The position numbers and the translations under genes are program-made. From ENR-C20 sp942493145 (lineage in GTDB: Bacteria > Bacillota > Clostridia > Acetivibrionales > DTU013), in contig OW818679.1 of NCBI GenBank assembly GCA_942493145.1, positions 2,480,001 to 2,544,000 of the forward strand: a stretch of 64,000 nt of DNA. The letters are read 5' to 3'. The notes under the pieces are model-generated. The model worked only from the letters and a program-made list of their open reading frames with translations, was not told the origin of the DNA and made no database searches. Positions 35,092 through 44,844 of the stretch are shown here, in pieces (within the stretch, counting starts at the first letter, position 1; the number at the start of each line of letters is the position of its first letter).

Positions 35092-36504
35092 TTATCTCCA
35101 TACCCCCATGGTCAGCCTGGCATGATTCGGCCAATAGAATGGAAGGTAATAGGTCCTTATAGTTTGTAAATAATCAAATTCATGCGGCCTGGTTTCATCC
35201 AGTCCCCCAGGCTTATCCACAATGATAGTAGCCAAATGTCCATAATTCCAATAATACGCCTGAACCGTGGCCATCTCGTCAAACCTGAAAACCTCCCCTT
35301 CAATCTCAAACCTGATCTTGTCGGTTCCAAAATTCTCCCCGTCTACTGAGACATTGCAGTCATCTATGAGGCAAAGAGGTACTCCCCGATAATAGAAGGA
35401 ACGGGCGTAGATTTCAAAGCCAACGCAATTGCCGGCATCATCAAAACGGTTTCTGTATCCTTTATTGCATAGTGCCTGTGTATCCGTACTTTTCTCACCC
35501 AATGCCGGCATTGGATATCCCGGATATGTCCCGATATACCTGTCCAGCATCTTCTGATAACGGCGTAAAGGCTCAAAGGGATCGCCCTCTACTTCCGGGC
35601 CTTCATATTCGGAAGAGATATATCCGCTGTAGCCTCCCTCTGCCAGAACAGGCAGAATATTAGGATAATCAATACTGGTTTCTTCACAGTTCTCATCCAT
35701 TTCCCAAAATTTCCCATGTATGTGTATGATATATGGCATATGCTCCAGCAATAATCTGGGATCATGATATTCAGTCCTTCTGCACTGGGCAATGAAAGAA
35801 GCTTCTTTTGAATCCGATTTGTATTTCAGCATTTCATCACAGCGCGCACGATATGAATCATTGGATTCATTTTCATACGCCTGTTTCATAAACTCAATTA
35901 AATCAGGGTCAACACCGCTCTGTCTTGCACCCCTCACAAAATAAGTACTTTCTCTTATATGTTTGACGAACATGCTCATATCCGGAATGATTCCAAGATA
36001 TGGCGTATCTATCTGACGAATTATATCAATCGTTTTTTGAATGCCTGGAAGAATCCATGATGACGATCCATTATGAATCTCCACCCCCATTTTTACTCCA
36101 TATTCCTCACATATTGGTGCTGCCTCTCTGAAAAGTTCCGGATCAAAGGTTCCTCCGATACGAATAATAGGACAGTTGATCGCTGACGCAAATTGTATAT
36201 GGCGTTTGACAATATCAACTGCTTCCCGTCTTGTTAAACTGCGGTTTTTGAACATTGTTTTATCTACAAAAAAGTCATGTGCCACCGTTTTGGTCCCATA
36301 CTTCCACATTAACTCATTCCATTTTGCAGTATCTTCTTTATTTACATCCGGACAATTTCTGAAAAAAAGCTGCCCTAATAATTCAATTCCGGCAACCCCC
36401 ATATTGCTCATAGCACCAATGCATTGGTCCCAAGTCATTTCTCCTCTTGTCACCAATTCTTTAAAGCTATAAATCGTTACGCCTCTCTTGATATAATTCT
36501 CCAT
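35092..36504 (-). CDS. Fused alpha-beta C-glycoside-deglycosidase-like enzyme
   Basis: One 470-residue chain joins two parts that are separate genes elsewhere in this window. Residues 1-325 form a xylose-isomerase-like TIM barrel with the metal-ligand pattern Glu142 (VEIHNG), Asp175 (IIPDMSMF), His263 (HIHGKFWEM) and Glu299 (SSEYEG). Residues about 345-470 match the small beta subunit: SFYYRGVPLCLIDD, DKIRF, FDEMATVQAY, KPGGL and PHEFDYLQTIRTYYLPF parallel the proteins at 39984 and 45880. In known two-subunit enzymes (DgpB/DgpC, CarB/CarC, DfgA/DfgB) the pair cleaves 3-oxo-C-glucosides by elimination. GGAGG is 9 nt before the ATG. It is last in the operon and looks more AT-rich than its neighbours. 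Substrate unproven. Confidence 0.8.
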   Translation of the reverse strand: MENYIKRGVTIYSFKELVTRGEMTWDQCIGAMSNMGVAGIELLGQLFFRNCPDVNKEDTAKWNELMWKYGTKTVAHDFFVDKTMFKNRSLTRREAVDIVKRHIQFASAINCPIIRIGGTFDPELFREAAPICEEYGVKMGVEIHNGSSSWILPGIQKTIDIIRQIDTPYLGIIPDMSMFVKHIRESTYFVRGARQSGVDPDLIEFMKQAYENESNDSYRARCDEMLKYKSDSKEASFIAQCRRTEYHDPRLLLEHMPYIIHIHGKFWEMDENCEETSIDYPNILPVLAEGGYSGYISSEYEGPEVEGDPFEPLRRYQKMLDRYIGTYPGYPMPALGEKSTDTQALCNKGYRNRFDDAGNCVGFEIYARSFYYRGVPLCLIDDCNVSVDGENFGTDKIRFEIEGEVFRFDEMATVQAYYWNYGHLATIIVDKPGGLDETRPHEFDYLQTIRTYYLPFYWPNHARLTMGVWR

Positions 36505-36522
36505 AACATCAAACCTCCTCCG

Positions 36523-37872
36523 TCAGTTTTGCAACCCGGCGATAGCAGTACCAACCAGGGTTGCATTCTCAGCCCTGACAAAATCGCAGTATCTTCCCAT
36601 ATCATCAATAATGTATTGCCTGACATAGCAATCCAGCTTGCTCTTGAAAAGCTTTGTTTTGTAGAAAGTCGTTCCTTCGGCAGTAATACATACCGGCAGA
36701 CAGGGATTCCTGCCCTTGCCTGTTTTAAGGATCACTGCCGCCAGATTAATTGTAACAAACCTCGCAGCCCTTTCATAAAAGGCATCCAGCAAATAGTAAA
36801 GTGTAATGGAGTCTCTTTCCAGCTCTTCCGGACTTCCCTTTCCAATGCATATAGAAAGTGGGTTGTCACAGTTATACGGGTATTCGCAGTAATCATTTAT
36901 GTCCTTTGCGGCAAGATCTGTCAATGAAGCAATGGCTTGAGCGGTTTTTTGCGAAAACAACCCTTCTTTTGCAGCTGCCTTGAGGATGACAAACATGGCT
37001 CCTCCCTGATAAGCTCCGGATATCATCTTTTCAAACTTATGGTCACCCGGATTGGAGGTGCTGTTGTCAAATTCAATATCGAACCGGCCTCTTGGCGCAA
37101 GAGCATATCCACCGGACTCAATGTTGATAAGAGTTGAACCTTTTTGTGATGCCAGTTCAGGCGATTTCAATATTTTCAAATTATCTTCGGCATAACAGGT
37201 ATTGGTTCCGGTTCCAAGTATGAATCCAATAAAGCTGTCGAACTTCCTGCCGGGGCATGCAGCCTTTCCGCCAAGCAGCGTGGCTACAGTGTCATTGAGC
37301 ATGACGATCTTTTTCTCACCGGGGATACCTGCATCCCTGATTGCTTTCAGCAAGCCCGACCCGACCAGTTCGCCCGTCATATCCCTGACCCTGACTTCCT
37401 TGTTGAAGCCTGACAGCCTGCCATCCTTGTTTGGAAGTATTTCCGTTGGAAATGAGAAACAGAAACCTATCCTGTCGCTCTTGTTTATGACAGGTTCAAG
37501 ATAGTCCACGATGGTACTGTAAAATTCCGCCTTGCTTATCTCTCCCTTGGTGCCTGGCATCGGATAGGTATTAAAATGATCTATGACAGGATGCCCTTCC
37601 CTGTTGAAGGTAACGAGTGCAACCCTGAAATTGGTGCCGCCTGCATCAATGACGATGACAGGCTTCTCCAGCGGTATATCCTCCCCAAGACTGATGTATG
37701 TATTTATCATGTCAAGGGAGCTCCCCTCATTTCCAAGGCCCTTTTCCATCTCAGTTATGAACTTGTTGCATTCTGTCAGAATATCAATGCTTTCATAATG
37801 CATATCATATTTTTTGAGGAAATCATTTGCCTGCTTTTTTAAACTGCAAGCTTGTTCACTAAGTTTACCCAT
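36523..37872 (-). CDS. Hexokinase-family sugar kinase
   Basis: A 449-residue kinase of the eukaryote-like hexokinase family rather than the ROK type. Strings for phosphate and sugar binding are VIDAGGTNFRVALVTF, FCFSFPTEILPNKDGR, MLNDTVATLLGG and FILGTGTNTCYA. It would phosphorylate the hexose freed from the glycoside. The ATG at 37872 is used; an in-frame GTG lies three codons earlier. It stands between the sugar isomerase and the fused deglycosidase, with 18 nt to the next start, so cotranscription is likely. Confidence 0.88.
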   Translation of the reverse strand: MGKLSEQACSLKKQANDFLKKYDMHYESIDILTECNKFITEMEKGLGNEGSSLDMINTYISLGEDIPLEKPVIVIDAGGTNFRVALVTFNREGHPVIDHFNTYPMPGTKGEISKAEFYSTIVDYLEPVINKSDRIGFCFSFPTEILPNKDGRLSGFNKEVRVRDMTGELVGSGLLKAIRDAGIPGEKKIVMLNDTVATLLGGKAACPGRKFDSFIGFILGTGTNTCYAEDNLKILKSPELASQKGSTLINIESGGYALAPRGRFDIEFDNSTSNPGDHKFEKMISGAYQGGAMFVILKAAAKEGLFSQKTAQAIASLTDLAAKDINDYCEYPYNCDNPLSICIGKGSPEELERDSITLYYLLDAFYERAARFVTINLAAVILKTGKGRNPCLPVCITAEGTTFYKTKLFKSKLDCYVRQYIIDDMGRYCDFVRAENATLVGTAIAGLQN

Positions 37873-37934
37873 GCGCAACACCCGCTTTTCATTGAATTAA
37901 TCAATACTGTCTCAAATAATTAATCACTATTATA

Positions 37935-38849
37935 TCAAAAAACGAGCTGTCTGAGATAATTCCTGCTCAAAATGATGGATTTTTTCCTATATTCGAGTGA
38001 GTCCTCAAATGCCTTATCCTCCACCTCAATGCAGGCAGGACCTCGGTAACCGATATCCGTGAGTGCAGAAACGAACTTGGCCCAATTGACATCGCCCAAT
38101 CCTGGAAGCTTTGGTGTCATGTATTCCAACGGAGTGGCCATTATACCGACCGCGTCAAGTTTATCTTTATATATCTTTATATCCTTGAAGTGGATGTGGA
38201 AGATTTTGTCCTTGAACTCATAAATTGGTTTGATATAGTCCATTTGCTGCCATACCATGTGAGACGGATCATAGTTGAGGCCGAAATTGTCGCTTGGTAA
38301 TTCTGCAAACATCCTTCTCCAGTTTGCCGGGGTTGTACCAAGATTCAAGCCTCCCGGCCATTCATCACTGGTGAAGAACATTGGACAGTTTTCTATTGCA
38401 ATCCTAACGTTATACTCCTCAGCACACCTTATGATAGGCGTCCATACTTCCTTGAACATCTTGAAGTTCTCTTCGATGTTCTTTGTTTTGTCCCTGCCGA
38501 TGAAGGTGTTGACAACCTTAACGCCAAGAAGGTTGGCTGCTTTGATGATGGCCATTATGTGATTTGCATAAAAAGCTCTCTTCTCCGGATCGGGATCCAG
38601 TGGATTCGGGTAATATCCCAAACCTGAAATGGCAACTCCCTTGCTCTTTGTATAATCATTGACATATTTTACTTTAGCTTCATCCATTTCACCAACATCG
38701 ATATGGGTGACTCCGGCATATCTTCTTTCCGCCTTTCCCAGTGGCCAGCACATGAGCTCCACGCATGAAAAGCCGTTTTCCGAAGCATAATCCATGACTT
38801 CCTCAAAGCTCAGTTCGCCAAGTATGGCACTGACAAATCCCAGTTTCAT
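37935..38849 (-). CDS. Sugar isomerase/epimerase, TIM barrel
   Basis: A 304-residue member of the AP-endonuclease-2/xylose-isomerase-like family (COG1082). The metal pattern is complete: Glu in AIENCPMFF, Asp in NYDPSHMVW, His in HIHFKD and Glu in CIEVEDKAF. It differs from the deglycosidase alpha subunits in the window, which have ExH and SEYEG motifs, and looks more like tagatose-3-epimerase/IolE-type enzymes. A role on the keto-sugar product is inferred from context. AAAGGAG lies about 9 nt before the ATG. Confidence 0.88.
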   Translation of the reverse strand: MKLGFVSAILGELSFEEVMDYASENGFSCVELMCWPLGKAERRYAGVTHIDVGEMDEAKVKYVNDYTKSKGVAISGLGYYPNPLDPDPEKRAFYANHIMAIIKAANLLGVKVVNTFIGRDKTKNIEENFKMFKEVWTPIIRCAEEYNVRIAIENCPMFFTSDEWPGGLNLGTTPANWRRMFAELPSDNFGLNYDPSHMVWQQMDYIKPIYEFKDKIFHIHFKDIKIYKDKLDAVGIMATPLEYMTPKLPGLGDVNWAKFVSALTDIGYRGPACIEVEDKAFEDSLEYRKKSIILSRNYLRQLVF

Positions 38850-38879
38850 AAAGATGCACTCCTTTACAATATTATCCTT

Positions 38880-39962
38880 TTAGCACTCCAACCTTACTGC
38901 TATTCCCTTTTCGGCCGACTCAAAACATGCGTCCATCACCTGGATTACACGCCTCACCTGTGAGGGCTTCACAATAAGCTCAGACTTACCCTCAACGACA
39001 TCCCTCAGGTTATCATAAAATTCACTCCATTGGGCATCCACCTCAGGTAGAGGCAGTTCAAGCAACCGGTCTTCAGGCAGCGGAGCAAAGGTTCTTGTAG
39101 GCCCGGCATATGTCTCAACTATCTTTGATTCCCATTTGTCGCTGAAGCCCTTTACTTTCGTAATTCCTCCATTAATGCCGGTGAAACCGACCTGTATAGT
39201 CAATCCCCCGCCGTTACCGCAGACATGCCATGTACGGAACTGTCCTCTAAGGCAGAAGGTCCCAACCTCTATCTGGGCTACCGAACCGCCTTCAAAACTG
39301 ATCAACAGCTTGAAGAAATCATCCACGCCCGGGTTGACTACACTCAAGGTCTGACAGTATACCGTGCTGATCCTGTCGGGTACCATATCCAGTATCTGGT
39401 CAATCATATGCACACCCCAGTCAAGTATCATGCCCCCGCCTTGTTCCTTTTTGGCCCTCCATCCATGAATGGTCCCGCCCCCGCCATGAAGCTTCGAATC
39501 GATATCGAACACCTTGCCCAGTGTCCCTTCGGAAATACTCTTTTTTACCATGAGGTATTCCTTATCCCAGCGTCTGTTCTGGTGTACGGTGAACAGCAGT
39601 TTTTTCACCTCTGCCACTCTTATTATCGCATCCAATTCGCCGACGTTCATAGTCGCCGGTTTTTCACACAGTACGTTTTTCCCTGCATTAAGTGCGGTGA
39701 TGCACATGTCCTTGTGCAAATCGTTAGGCGTCGATACAAGGATCAAGTTCAGCCTGTCATCTGTAAGCATATCATCCAGCGATTCATAGCCTTTAAATTC
39801 AGTCTCATTATATAGTTCACGTGCATTTTCAACGGCCAGCTTAACCCTGTTCGCGTCTATGTCACAAGCTGCCAGTATTTTTAAATCCTTGATTGCGGAG
39901 GTGTTCCTGTGATGCCATTCACCCATTCCGCCATAACCTGCTATTCCAATTCTCAGCGGCAT
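38880..39962 (-). CDS. Gfo/Idh/MocA-family oxidoreductase 1
   Basis: A 360-residue NAD(P)-dependent sugar dehydrogenase. The Rossmann motif GIAGYGGMGEWHH is at the N-terminus, the catalytic Lys in NVLCEKPATMN, and WGVHMIDQILDM gives the Asp/His site of the C-terminal domain. In characterised C-glycoside pathways, enzymes of this family oxidise the glucosyl C3 hydroxyl before elimination. AAGGAG lies 10 nt before the ATG. The beta subunit gene lies 21 nt upstream, which points to cotranscription. Confidence 0.9.
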   Translation of the reverse strand: MPLRIGIAGYGGMGEWHHRNTSAIKDLKILAACDIDANRVKLAVENARELYNETEFKGYESLDDMLTDDRLNLILVSTPNDLHKDMCITALNAGKNVLCEKPATMNVGELDAIIRVAEVKKLLFTVHQNRRWDKEYLMVKKSISEGTLGKVFDIDSKLHGGGGTIHGWRAKKEQGGGMILDWGVHMIDQILDMVPDRISTVYCQTLSVVNPGVDDFFKLLISFEGGSVAQIEVGTFCLRGQFRTWHVCGNGGGLTIQVGFTGINGGITKVKGFSDKWESKIVETYAGPTRTFAPLPEDRLLELPLPEVDAQWSEFYDNLRDVVEGKSELIVKPSQVRRVIQVMDACFESAEKGIAVRLEC

Positions 39963-39983
39963 TTTGTCCGCTCCTTCCTTAAG

Positions 39984-40376
39984 TTATTCATATATCACAA
40001 GTGTCTTTGCATTGGTGCTGGCACATGGGAAAGGATAATATGCCACTCTTATAACCTGCGTCAAGGTGACCTCATGTGGTCCTTTGCCCAGCCCGCCCTC
40101 TTTCTCAATGAAAATCACTGCCTTCTCATCGAATTCCCACTTGATGGTGCCAACGGTTTCCATATCCCTGAGGGTAAAGAAATCCTCGCCCACCGACAAG
40201 CTGATTTTGTCCTTTTCAACCTCTTCACCGTCTATCCTGACAGCGATGTCGTCAATCATTGAAAGTGGAATTCCACGGTAATAGTTTACCAAAGACTTCA
40301 TTTGAAAACCCACTTTTTTATTATCTTTCACCACATTTTCAAACCCATCATCGCACAATACCCATTTATCAAACAT
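39984..40376 (-). CDS. C-glycoside deglycosidase beta-subunit-like protein (DUF6379 type) 1
   Basis: A 130-residue all-beta protein. NYYRGIPLSMIDDIAVRIDG, EEVEKDKISLSV, LRDMETVGTIKW, KEGGLGKGPHEV and TQVIRVAYYP are shared with the C-terminal half of the fused protein at 35092 and with the proteins at 45880 and 46650. In DgpB/CarB-type enzymes the small subunit completes the active site of the TIM-barrel partner. That partner is probably the gene at 40446-41459, 69 nt upstream on the same strand. AAAGGTGAT lies 4 nt before the ATG. Confidence 0.8.
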   Translation of the reverse strand: MFDKWVLCDDGFENVVKDNKKVGFQMKSLVNYYRGIPLSMIDDIAVRIDGEEVEKDKISLSVGEDFFTLRDMETVGTIKWEFDEKAVIFIEKEGGLGKGPHEVTLTQVIRVAYYPFPCASTNAKTLVIYE

Positions 40377-40445
40377 TTATATCACCTTTCCTTTACTCTC
40401 CGATAATTCCTTTAATACTGGTTTTGGGGCAACAACACCTCGGTT

Positions 40446-41459
40446 TTATGCTTCGAGGGTTTTTGCTTCGAGCAATTTTTTCATCATTACATGGTGACGT
40501 CTTACCTGCTCGATACTGTCAACGGGGAAGGCGTCATGTATGAACCTGTTACCCTCGTATTCACTGCATAGATAGCCATTGTAGCCCTCATCGATAAGAA
40601 ATGGAATTATTTCATCATAAGGAATCGAGTATTCAACATAGTCTTCGGACATTTCATAGAACTTGGCATGTATATTTTTAATGTAAGGCATATATTCCCT
40701 TAATACAGAGATGTCATAATTTTCAAAGGCCCCTGACATGCCGATGACTTCCATGTCGATTTCCTTTATGACAAATTTTGCCAGTTCCGGAGGCAGTGCG
40801 CCCAGATTGACCCTCATGTCTTTTCCGTTGTTATACCTGTCTATGATATAAGCGACCAAATCTGGATTCGCTCCTCTTCTCAGGAACTGGTCGGTTATGA
40901 TTCTCGGGAATCTCCTGCAGAATATGCCCATATCAGGAAGCAAACCCAGATAAGGCGATTTTTCCTTAAGCATCATTTCGACAAAGCCCATGAAAACATC
41001 ATTTTTAAAGGCATAACCCGCATGGATTTCTGATATTATTGCCACATCATATTTTTCAGCATATGGCAGGGCTCTCAGGATGGCATCGCTTGCGGTCAGG
41101 GATACAGGCCTTATCATCTTCGCCCCCATCCTGGCAGCCAGCTTTATTTCGTTGATCAGGGCTTCAGCGCATTCACGCTGTGATAGTCTCCTGTTTTTAT
41201 ACATTGTGGTGTTTACGAAAACATCGTTGCACACAGGCTTGACATTGTATTTCTTCATCATCCCATGCCATTTGTCATAAAAGTCTTCTGTAGGGAAAGG
41301 GCTATTGTGGATCATCTGGTCAGGTATGATCTCTATCCCTTCTATCCCCATCTGACTGGATACAGCTATGCAGTCCTCCAGATTCAACTTGTTGTAATGG
41401 TATTCCTCCTGATAACTGTATAGGCTCACGCCCCTTTTTACATTATGCTTTATGTCCAT
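40446..41459 (-). CDS. C-glycoside deglycosidase alpha-subunit-like TIM barrel 1
   Basis: A 337-residue TIM barrel with Glu144 (ISEIHAG), Asp176 (LLPDMGIF), His in NIHAKFYEM and Glu in CSEYEGNRF, the same set as the other three alpha-type proteins here. KRGVSLYSYQEEYHYNKLNLEDCI begins the barrel and is nearly repeated in the copy at 44845. The start at 41459 has GGGAG 8 nt upstream; a longer frame from 41477 would place that ribosome site inside the gene. Cleavage of an oxidised glycoside is inferred from the family; the aglycone is unknown. Confidence 0.82.
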   Translation of the reverse strand: MDIKHNVKRGVSLYSYQEEYHYNKLNLEDCIAVSSQMGIEGIEIIPDQMIHNSPFPTEDFYDKWHGMMKKYNVKPVCNDVFVNTTMYKNRRLSQRECAEALINEIKLAARMGAKMIRPVSLTASDAILRALPYAEKYDVAIISEIHAGYAFKNDVFMGFVEMMLKEKSPYLGLLPDMGIFCRRFPRIITDQFLRRGANPDLVAYIIDRYNNGKDMRVNLGALPPELAKFVIKEIDMEVIGMSGAFENYDISVLREYMPYIKNIHAKFYEMSEDYVEYSIPYDEIIPFLIDEGYNGYLCSEYEGNRFIHDAFPVDSIEQVRRHHVMMKKLLEAKTLEA

Positions 41460-41516
41460 GTAACGATCTCCCTTCATTAAACTTACCAGAAACTTAGCAG
41501 AAACTTAGCAGACAAA

Positions 41517-42569
41517 CTAATCCAATACTATCTCCCTTTTATATGAAGCAGAAGCATATAGTGCATCTATCACCTTCATCAGTTCATATGCTTGCTCAGG
41601 TGATGCCATGGGTTCCATGCCCTTTCGTACACAATCCGCAAAGTGCATGAATTCCGAATGCGCCACAGGTATTTTATTGATATCCGTTACTGTTGTAATG
41701 CATTCCCCATCCTGATGAGTAAAAAGCTTCACTTCACCATTCGCCAGTATGGCTCCTCCTTTGGTCCCCATAAGTTGCAAATACTTTTCATCTTTTTCAA
41801 TGTTGCCGGCCCAGCTGAACTCAAAATCAACCGTCGCATTATTCCTGAGCCTTACAATACCCACTGCAGTATCTTCAACATCAAAGATGCCACCTTCTCT
41901 GCTTTTATAACCTTTCCTTGTCCTTGTCATATCTTCTTTAAAGTTTGAATAGGTATACCCTGTTACAGAGAAAGGCTTGGGATAACCCATAAAATAAAGT
42001 GCCATATCCAGTAAATGAACGCCAAGGTCGATTAAAGGTCCTCCGCCCGAAAGCTTCTTTTCCGTAAACCATGACCCCACACCCGGAATGCCGCTGTTTC
42101 TTCTCCAGCCGCATCTGGCATGGTATATTTCGCCAAAAAAACCTGAGTCGACCAAGTAACCGATCATCGCAGCTTCACCGGTAAACCTGTTGTTAAGAGC
42201 CACCATAAGCTTTTTTCCACTTCTGTCTTTTTCGGTTATTATTGCGTGGATTTCCTCAGCGTTAACGGCAAGTGGCTTTTCACAATGGACGTTAGCCCCT
42301 GACCTCAAAGAATCGATACACATCCGGGCATGCAGGAAGTTTGGCGTGCAGATACTCACTATGTCGGGTTTCTGGGAGAAGAGCATCTCTTTGTAATCGC
42401 TGTAAACATTTGCAATCCCGTACTTGGCTGCAAGCCTTTCAGCCGACTCGGTTCCGGTTCCGCATATGGCAACCATTTCTACTTCCGGCAGTTCTGAATA
42501 TCCCTTCAGGTGCTTCTTGTCAGCAACACCACCTGCGCCGATACAGGCATACCTAAGACGCTCTGACAT
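41517..42569 (-). CDS. Gfo/Idh/MocA-family oxidoreductase 2
   Basis: A 350-residue NAD(P)-dependent oxidoreductase: Rossmann motif CIGAGGVADKKHLKGY, catalytic Lys in NVHCEKPLAVN, and C-terminal site LIDLGVHLLDMALYF. AGGAGG lies 7 nt before the ATG. It is closer in sequence to oxidoreductase 3 (42625) than to 1: both share the GG.GPLIDLG/GTHALDL-like string and CEKP.A context. Two such enzymes side by side suggest different glycosides or opposite directions (oxidation of glycoside, reduction of keto-sugar). Confidence 0.9.
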   Translation of the reverse strand: MSERLRYACIGAGGVADKKHLKGYSELPEVEMVAICGTGTESAERLAAKYGIANVYSDYKEMLFSQKPDIVSICTPNFLHARMCIDSLRSGANVHCEKPLAVNAEEIHAIITEKDRSGKKLMVALNNRFTGEAAMIGYLVDSGFFGEIYHARCGWRRNSGIPGVGSWFTEKKLSGGGPLIDLGVHLLDMALYFMGYPKPFSVTGYTYSNFKEDMTRTRKGYKSREGGIFDVEDTAVGIVRLRNNATVDFEFSWAGNIEKDEKYLQLMGTKGGAILANGEVKLFTHQDGECITTVTDINKIPVAHSEFMHFADCVRKGMEPMASPEQAYELMKVIDALYASASYKREIVLD

Positions 42570-42624
42570 AAATCCGCCTCCTGCTCATTTCACATCCTGA
42601 CAGCTTTTCCTTTAATTCCGGGTG

Positions 42625-43722
42625 TTAAAGCTCAATCATTTTACCGGACTTGTTGGAATCATATATGGCCTCCAGTATTTGTGTCACTACAAAGGCCTGC
42701 TCCGGCTTTACCAGAGGCTCTTTATCATGGAGTACCGCCTCAAGCCACTGTCTTGCCTCAAGATCTCCTGGATTGGTGCCGTTTGCGTCAAAATATGCAA
42801 CACCTGTAGCAGCAGTTGGCCTCTCGGTAAAAAGCTTGCCGTATTTTGAGCCGTTGAATACAAGGTCATTCACGCCGAGCATGCCCTGGAAGCACTCTAC
42901 ACCGCCTTCGGTGCCGCAAAGGGTCATTGATGCTTCTTTTGCATCCGTGGTGTTGAGTATCCAGGAAGCTTCAAGGAATATTGTTGCGCCATTTTCCATT
43001 TTAATGAAACCAAAGGCCGAGTCCTCAACATCATAGGTCTTTGGATCCCACGGTCCGAAAACATTTCCTTCCGTTTTATCCGCCATCTTGTAGAACACTG
43101 AACCGGTAACGGACTTTGGCCTGTAGTTGTTCATGCACCAGAGGGTCAAGTCGAGTGCATGGGTTCCAATATCTATCAATGGGCCTCCGCCCTGTTTTTC
43201 CTTATCCATGAACACGCCCCAGGTAGGCACTGCTTTTCTGCGGACCGCATGGGCCTTCGCCATATAAATTTCACCGAGAGCTCCCTGGCTGGAGGCCTTG
43301 TACACTGTCTGCACATCATCCCTGAACCTGTTCTGATAGCCTATTGTGAATTTCTTGCCGGAGCGCTTTGCCGCTTCGATCATCTTCAGTGCATCTGCTG
43401 AAGTATGTGCCATCGGTTTTTCGCACATTACATGCTTTCCTGCATCAAAGGCATCTACTGTAATCTTGCTGTGGGCTACGTTGGGTGTCAGAACATGGAC
43501 AACATCGATTGAAGTATCATTCAAAAGTTCCTTGTAGTTGGTATAGACTTTTGCATTTGCAGTTCCAAACCCCTTCGCAGCCTTGATAGCTCTTTCCTCG
43601 ACGATATCGCAGAAAGCCACCATCTCTGCCAGTTCAGTCAATTTGGACAAAGCCGGCAGGTGCTTCTGGTTGGCAATTCCGCCACAACCTATGATACCAA
43701 TTTTCAATTTCTTTTTGCTCAT
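42625..43722 (-). CDS. Gfo/Idh/MocA-family oxidoreductase 3
   Basis: A 365-residue member: GIIGCGGIANQKHLPAL (Rossmann), HVMCEKPMAHT (catalytic Lys), GGGPLIDIGTHALDLTLWC (C-terminal site). The start at 43722 (MSKKKLKIGIIGCGG) has AAGGAG 9 nt upstream; an upstream frame to 43776 adds 18 residues without family similarity. It follows the LacI gene by 95 nt. Role as for the other two oxidoreductases, by inference from the locus. Confidence 0.9.
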   Translation of the reverse strand: MSKKKLKIGIIGCGGIANQKHLPALSKLTELAEMVAFCDIVEERAIKAAKGFGTANAKVYTNYKELLNDTSIDVVHVLTPNVAHSKITVDAFDAGKHVMCEKPMAHTSADALKMIEAAKRSGKKFTIGYQNRFRDDVQTVYKASSQGALGEIYMAKAHAVRRKAVPTWGVFMDKEKQGGGPLIDIGTHALDLTLWCMNNYRPKSVTGSVFYKMADKTEGNVFGPWDPKTYDVEDSAFGFIKMENGATIFLEASWILNTTDAKEASMTLCGTEGGVECFQGMLGVNDLVFNGSKYGKLFTERPTAATGVAYFDANGTNPGDLEARQWLEAVLHDKEPLVKPEQAFVVTQILEAIYDSNKSGKMIEL

Positions 43723-43817
43723 AACGGCACACTCCTTGTTAGAAATAGTAGTTTTGTGGTTGTTTCTTTGATTCAATAAAAAACTTTATATTTTGCAGGT
43801 ATATGCTGGTTTTTGTT

Positions 43818-44819
43818 TTAAGGTTGGCTGACAGTTGAGCCCCTTATAACCAATTTATGCTCCAAAAAAATGTGTCTCGGTGTCTTGATCTCGCCTCTGA
43901 TCTGCGCTATAAGCATCTTCATGGTTTCAGTCCCAATGTCATACAAAGGCTGGGAAACAGTCGTAAGCTGTGGATCGCATATCTGGGCCATCTCAATATC
44001 ATCAAATCCTGCAACCGCAATCTCCCCTGGTACGGACACACCGGCTTTAACCAATGTGTTGATACACCCAATTGCCATGTTGTCCTGGATACAGAATATT
44101 GCATCAGGTCTGTTTTCCATCGCCAGAATTTTTTTTGCAGCCTCGACGCCGCTATGGCCTCCATGGAAGGCCAAATCCCCTTCCAGGTGCAGGTTGGAAT
44201 CATAGATCAGCCCATGCTCGGCAAGAGCCCTTTTATAACCCTTTTCCCTGTCAAATACAAAATTGGGACTGTATTTTGAAGTTGAGTATCCAAGGAATGC
44301 AATCCTCTTCCTCCCCTGCGCTATAAGGTGGCAGGTCATTTCATAGGCCGCTTTTTCATCATTTACCGAAACCAGGTAGGAGTTTGGGATATTGAGGTAT
44401 TCACAGCTCTGGACAATAGGATACTGGCTTATAAGATCAATGAGTTCCTTGTGTTCATATATCATATTCAGGAATATGACTCCGTCCACCATACCATTTT
44501 TAATGAATTTAACGGCATCCAGACCCCTCTTTTTCATTCCTGTACTGACAAGTATCACATCATAGCCCAAATCGTCCGCCGTATCCTGTATCCCGGCCAG
44601 GACCTCGTTTATGACAAACGTGCACACAACAAGCACCATCCTTGTTTCAGAGCGGCGAAGGTTGCGCCCCAACGCATTCGGCTGGTAATTCAAATCCTTT
44701 ACAGCCTTCATGACCTTATCCTTTTTATCACGGCTGACCTTGTTACTGTCGTTCAGGACTCTTGATACAGTGGCCACAGAAACCCCGGCCTTTACTGCAA
44801 CATCCTCTATCGTAGCCAT
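43818..44819 (-). CDS. LacI-family transcriptional regulator
   Basis: A 333-residue repressor-type regulator. The N-terminal helix-turn-helix (ATIEDVAVKAGVSVATVSRVL) and hinge (YQPNALGRNLRR) are followed by a periplasmic-binding-protein-like effector domain (DAIFCIQDNMAIGCI, VAGFDDIEMAQICDP). GGGGTG lies 6 nt before the ATG at 44819. It sits inside the minus operon it probably controls; two 14-bp LacI-type palindromes occur at the divergent promoters near 46.4-46.6 kb. The effector is likely a sugar or glycoside from this pathway. Confidence 0.93.
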   Translation of the reverse strand: MATIEDVAVKAGVSVATVSRVLNDSNKVSRDKKDKVMKAVKDLNYQPNALGRNLRRSETRMVLVVCTFVINEVLAGIQDTADDLGYDVILVSTGMKKRGLDAVKFIKNGMVDGVIFLNMIYEHKELIDLISQYPIVQSCEYLNIPNSYLVSVNDEKAAYEMTCHLIAQGRKRIAFLGYSTSKYSPNFVFDREKGYKRALAEHGLIYDSNLHLEGDLAFHGGHSGVEAAKKILAMENRPDAIFCIQDNMAIGCINTLVKAGVSVPGEIAVAGFDDIEMAQICDPQLTTVSQPLYDIGTETMKMLIAQIRGEIKTPRHIFLEHKLVIRGSTVSQP

Positions 44820-44844
44820 TTTAAGCACCCCACTGCGTATTATT

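Noticed and set aside
34946..35134. Minus-strand 62-codon frame after the fused deglycosidase
   Set aside because: Overlaps the end of the fused gene, contains a terminator-like hairpin and has no family features.
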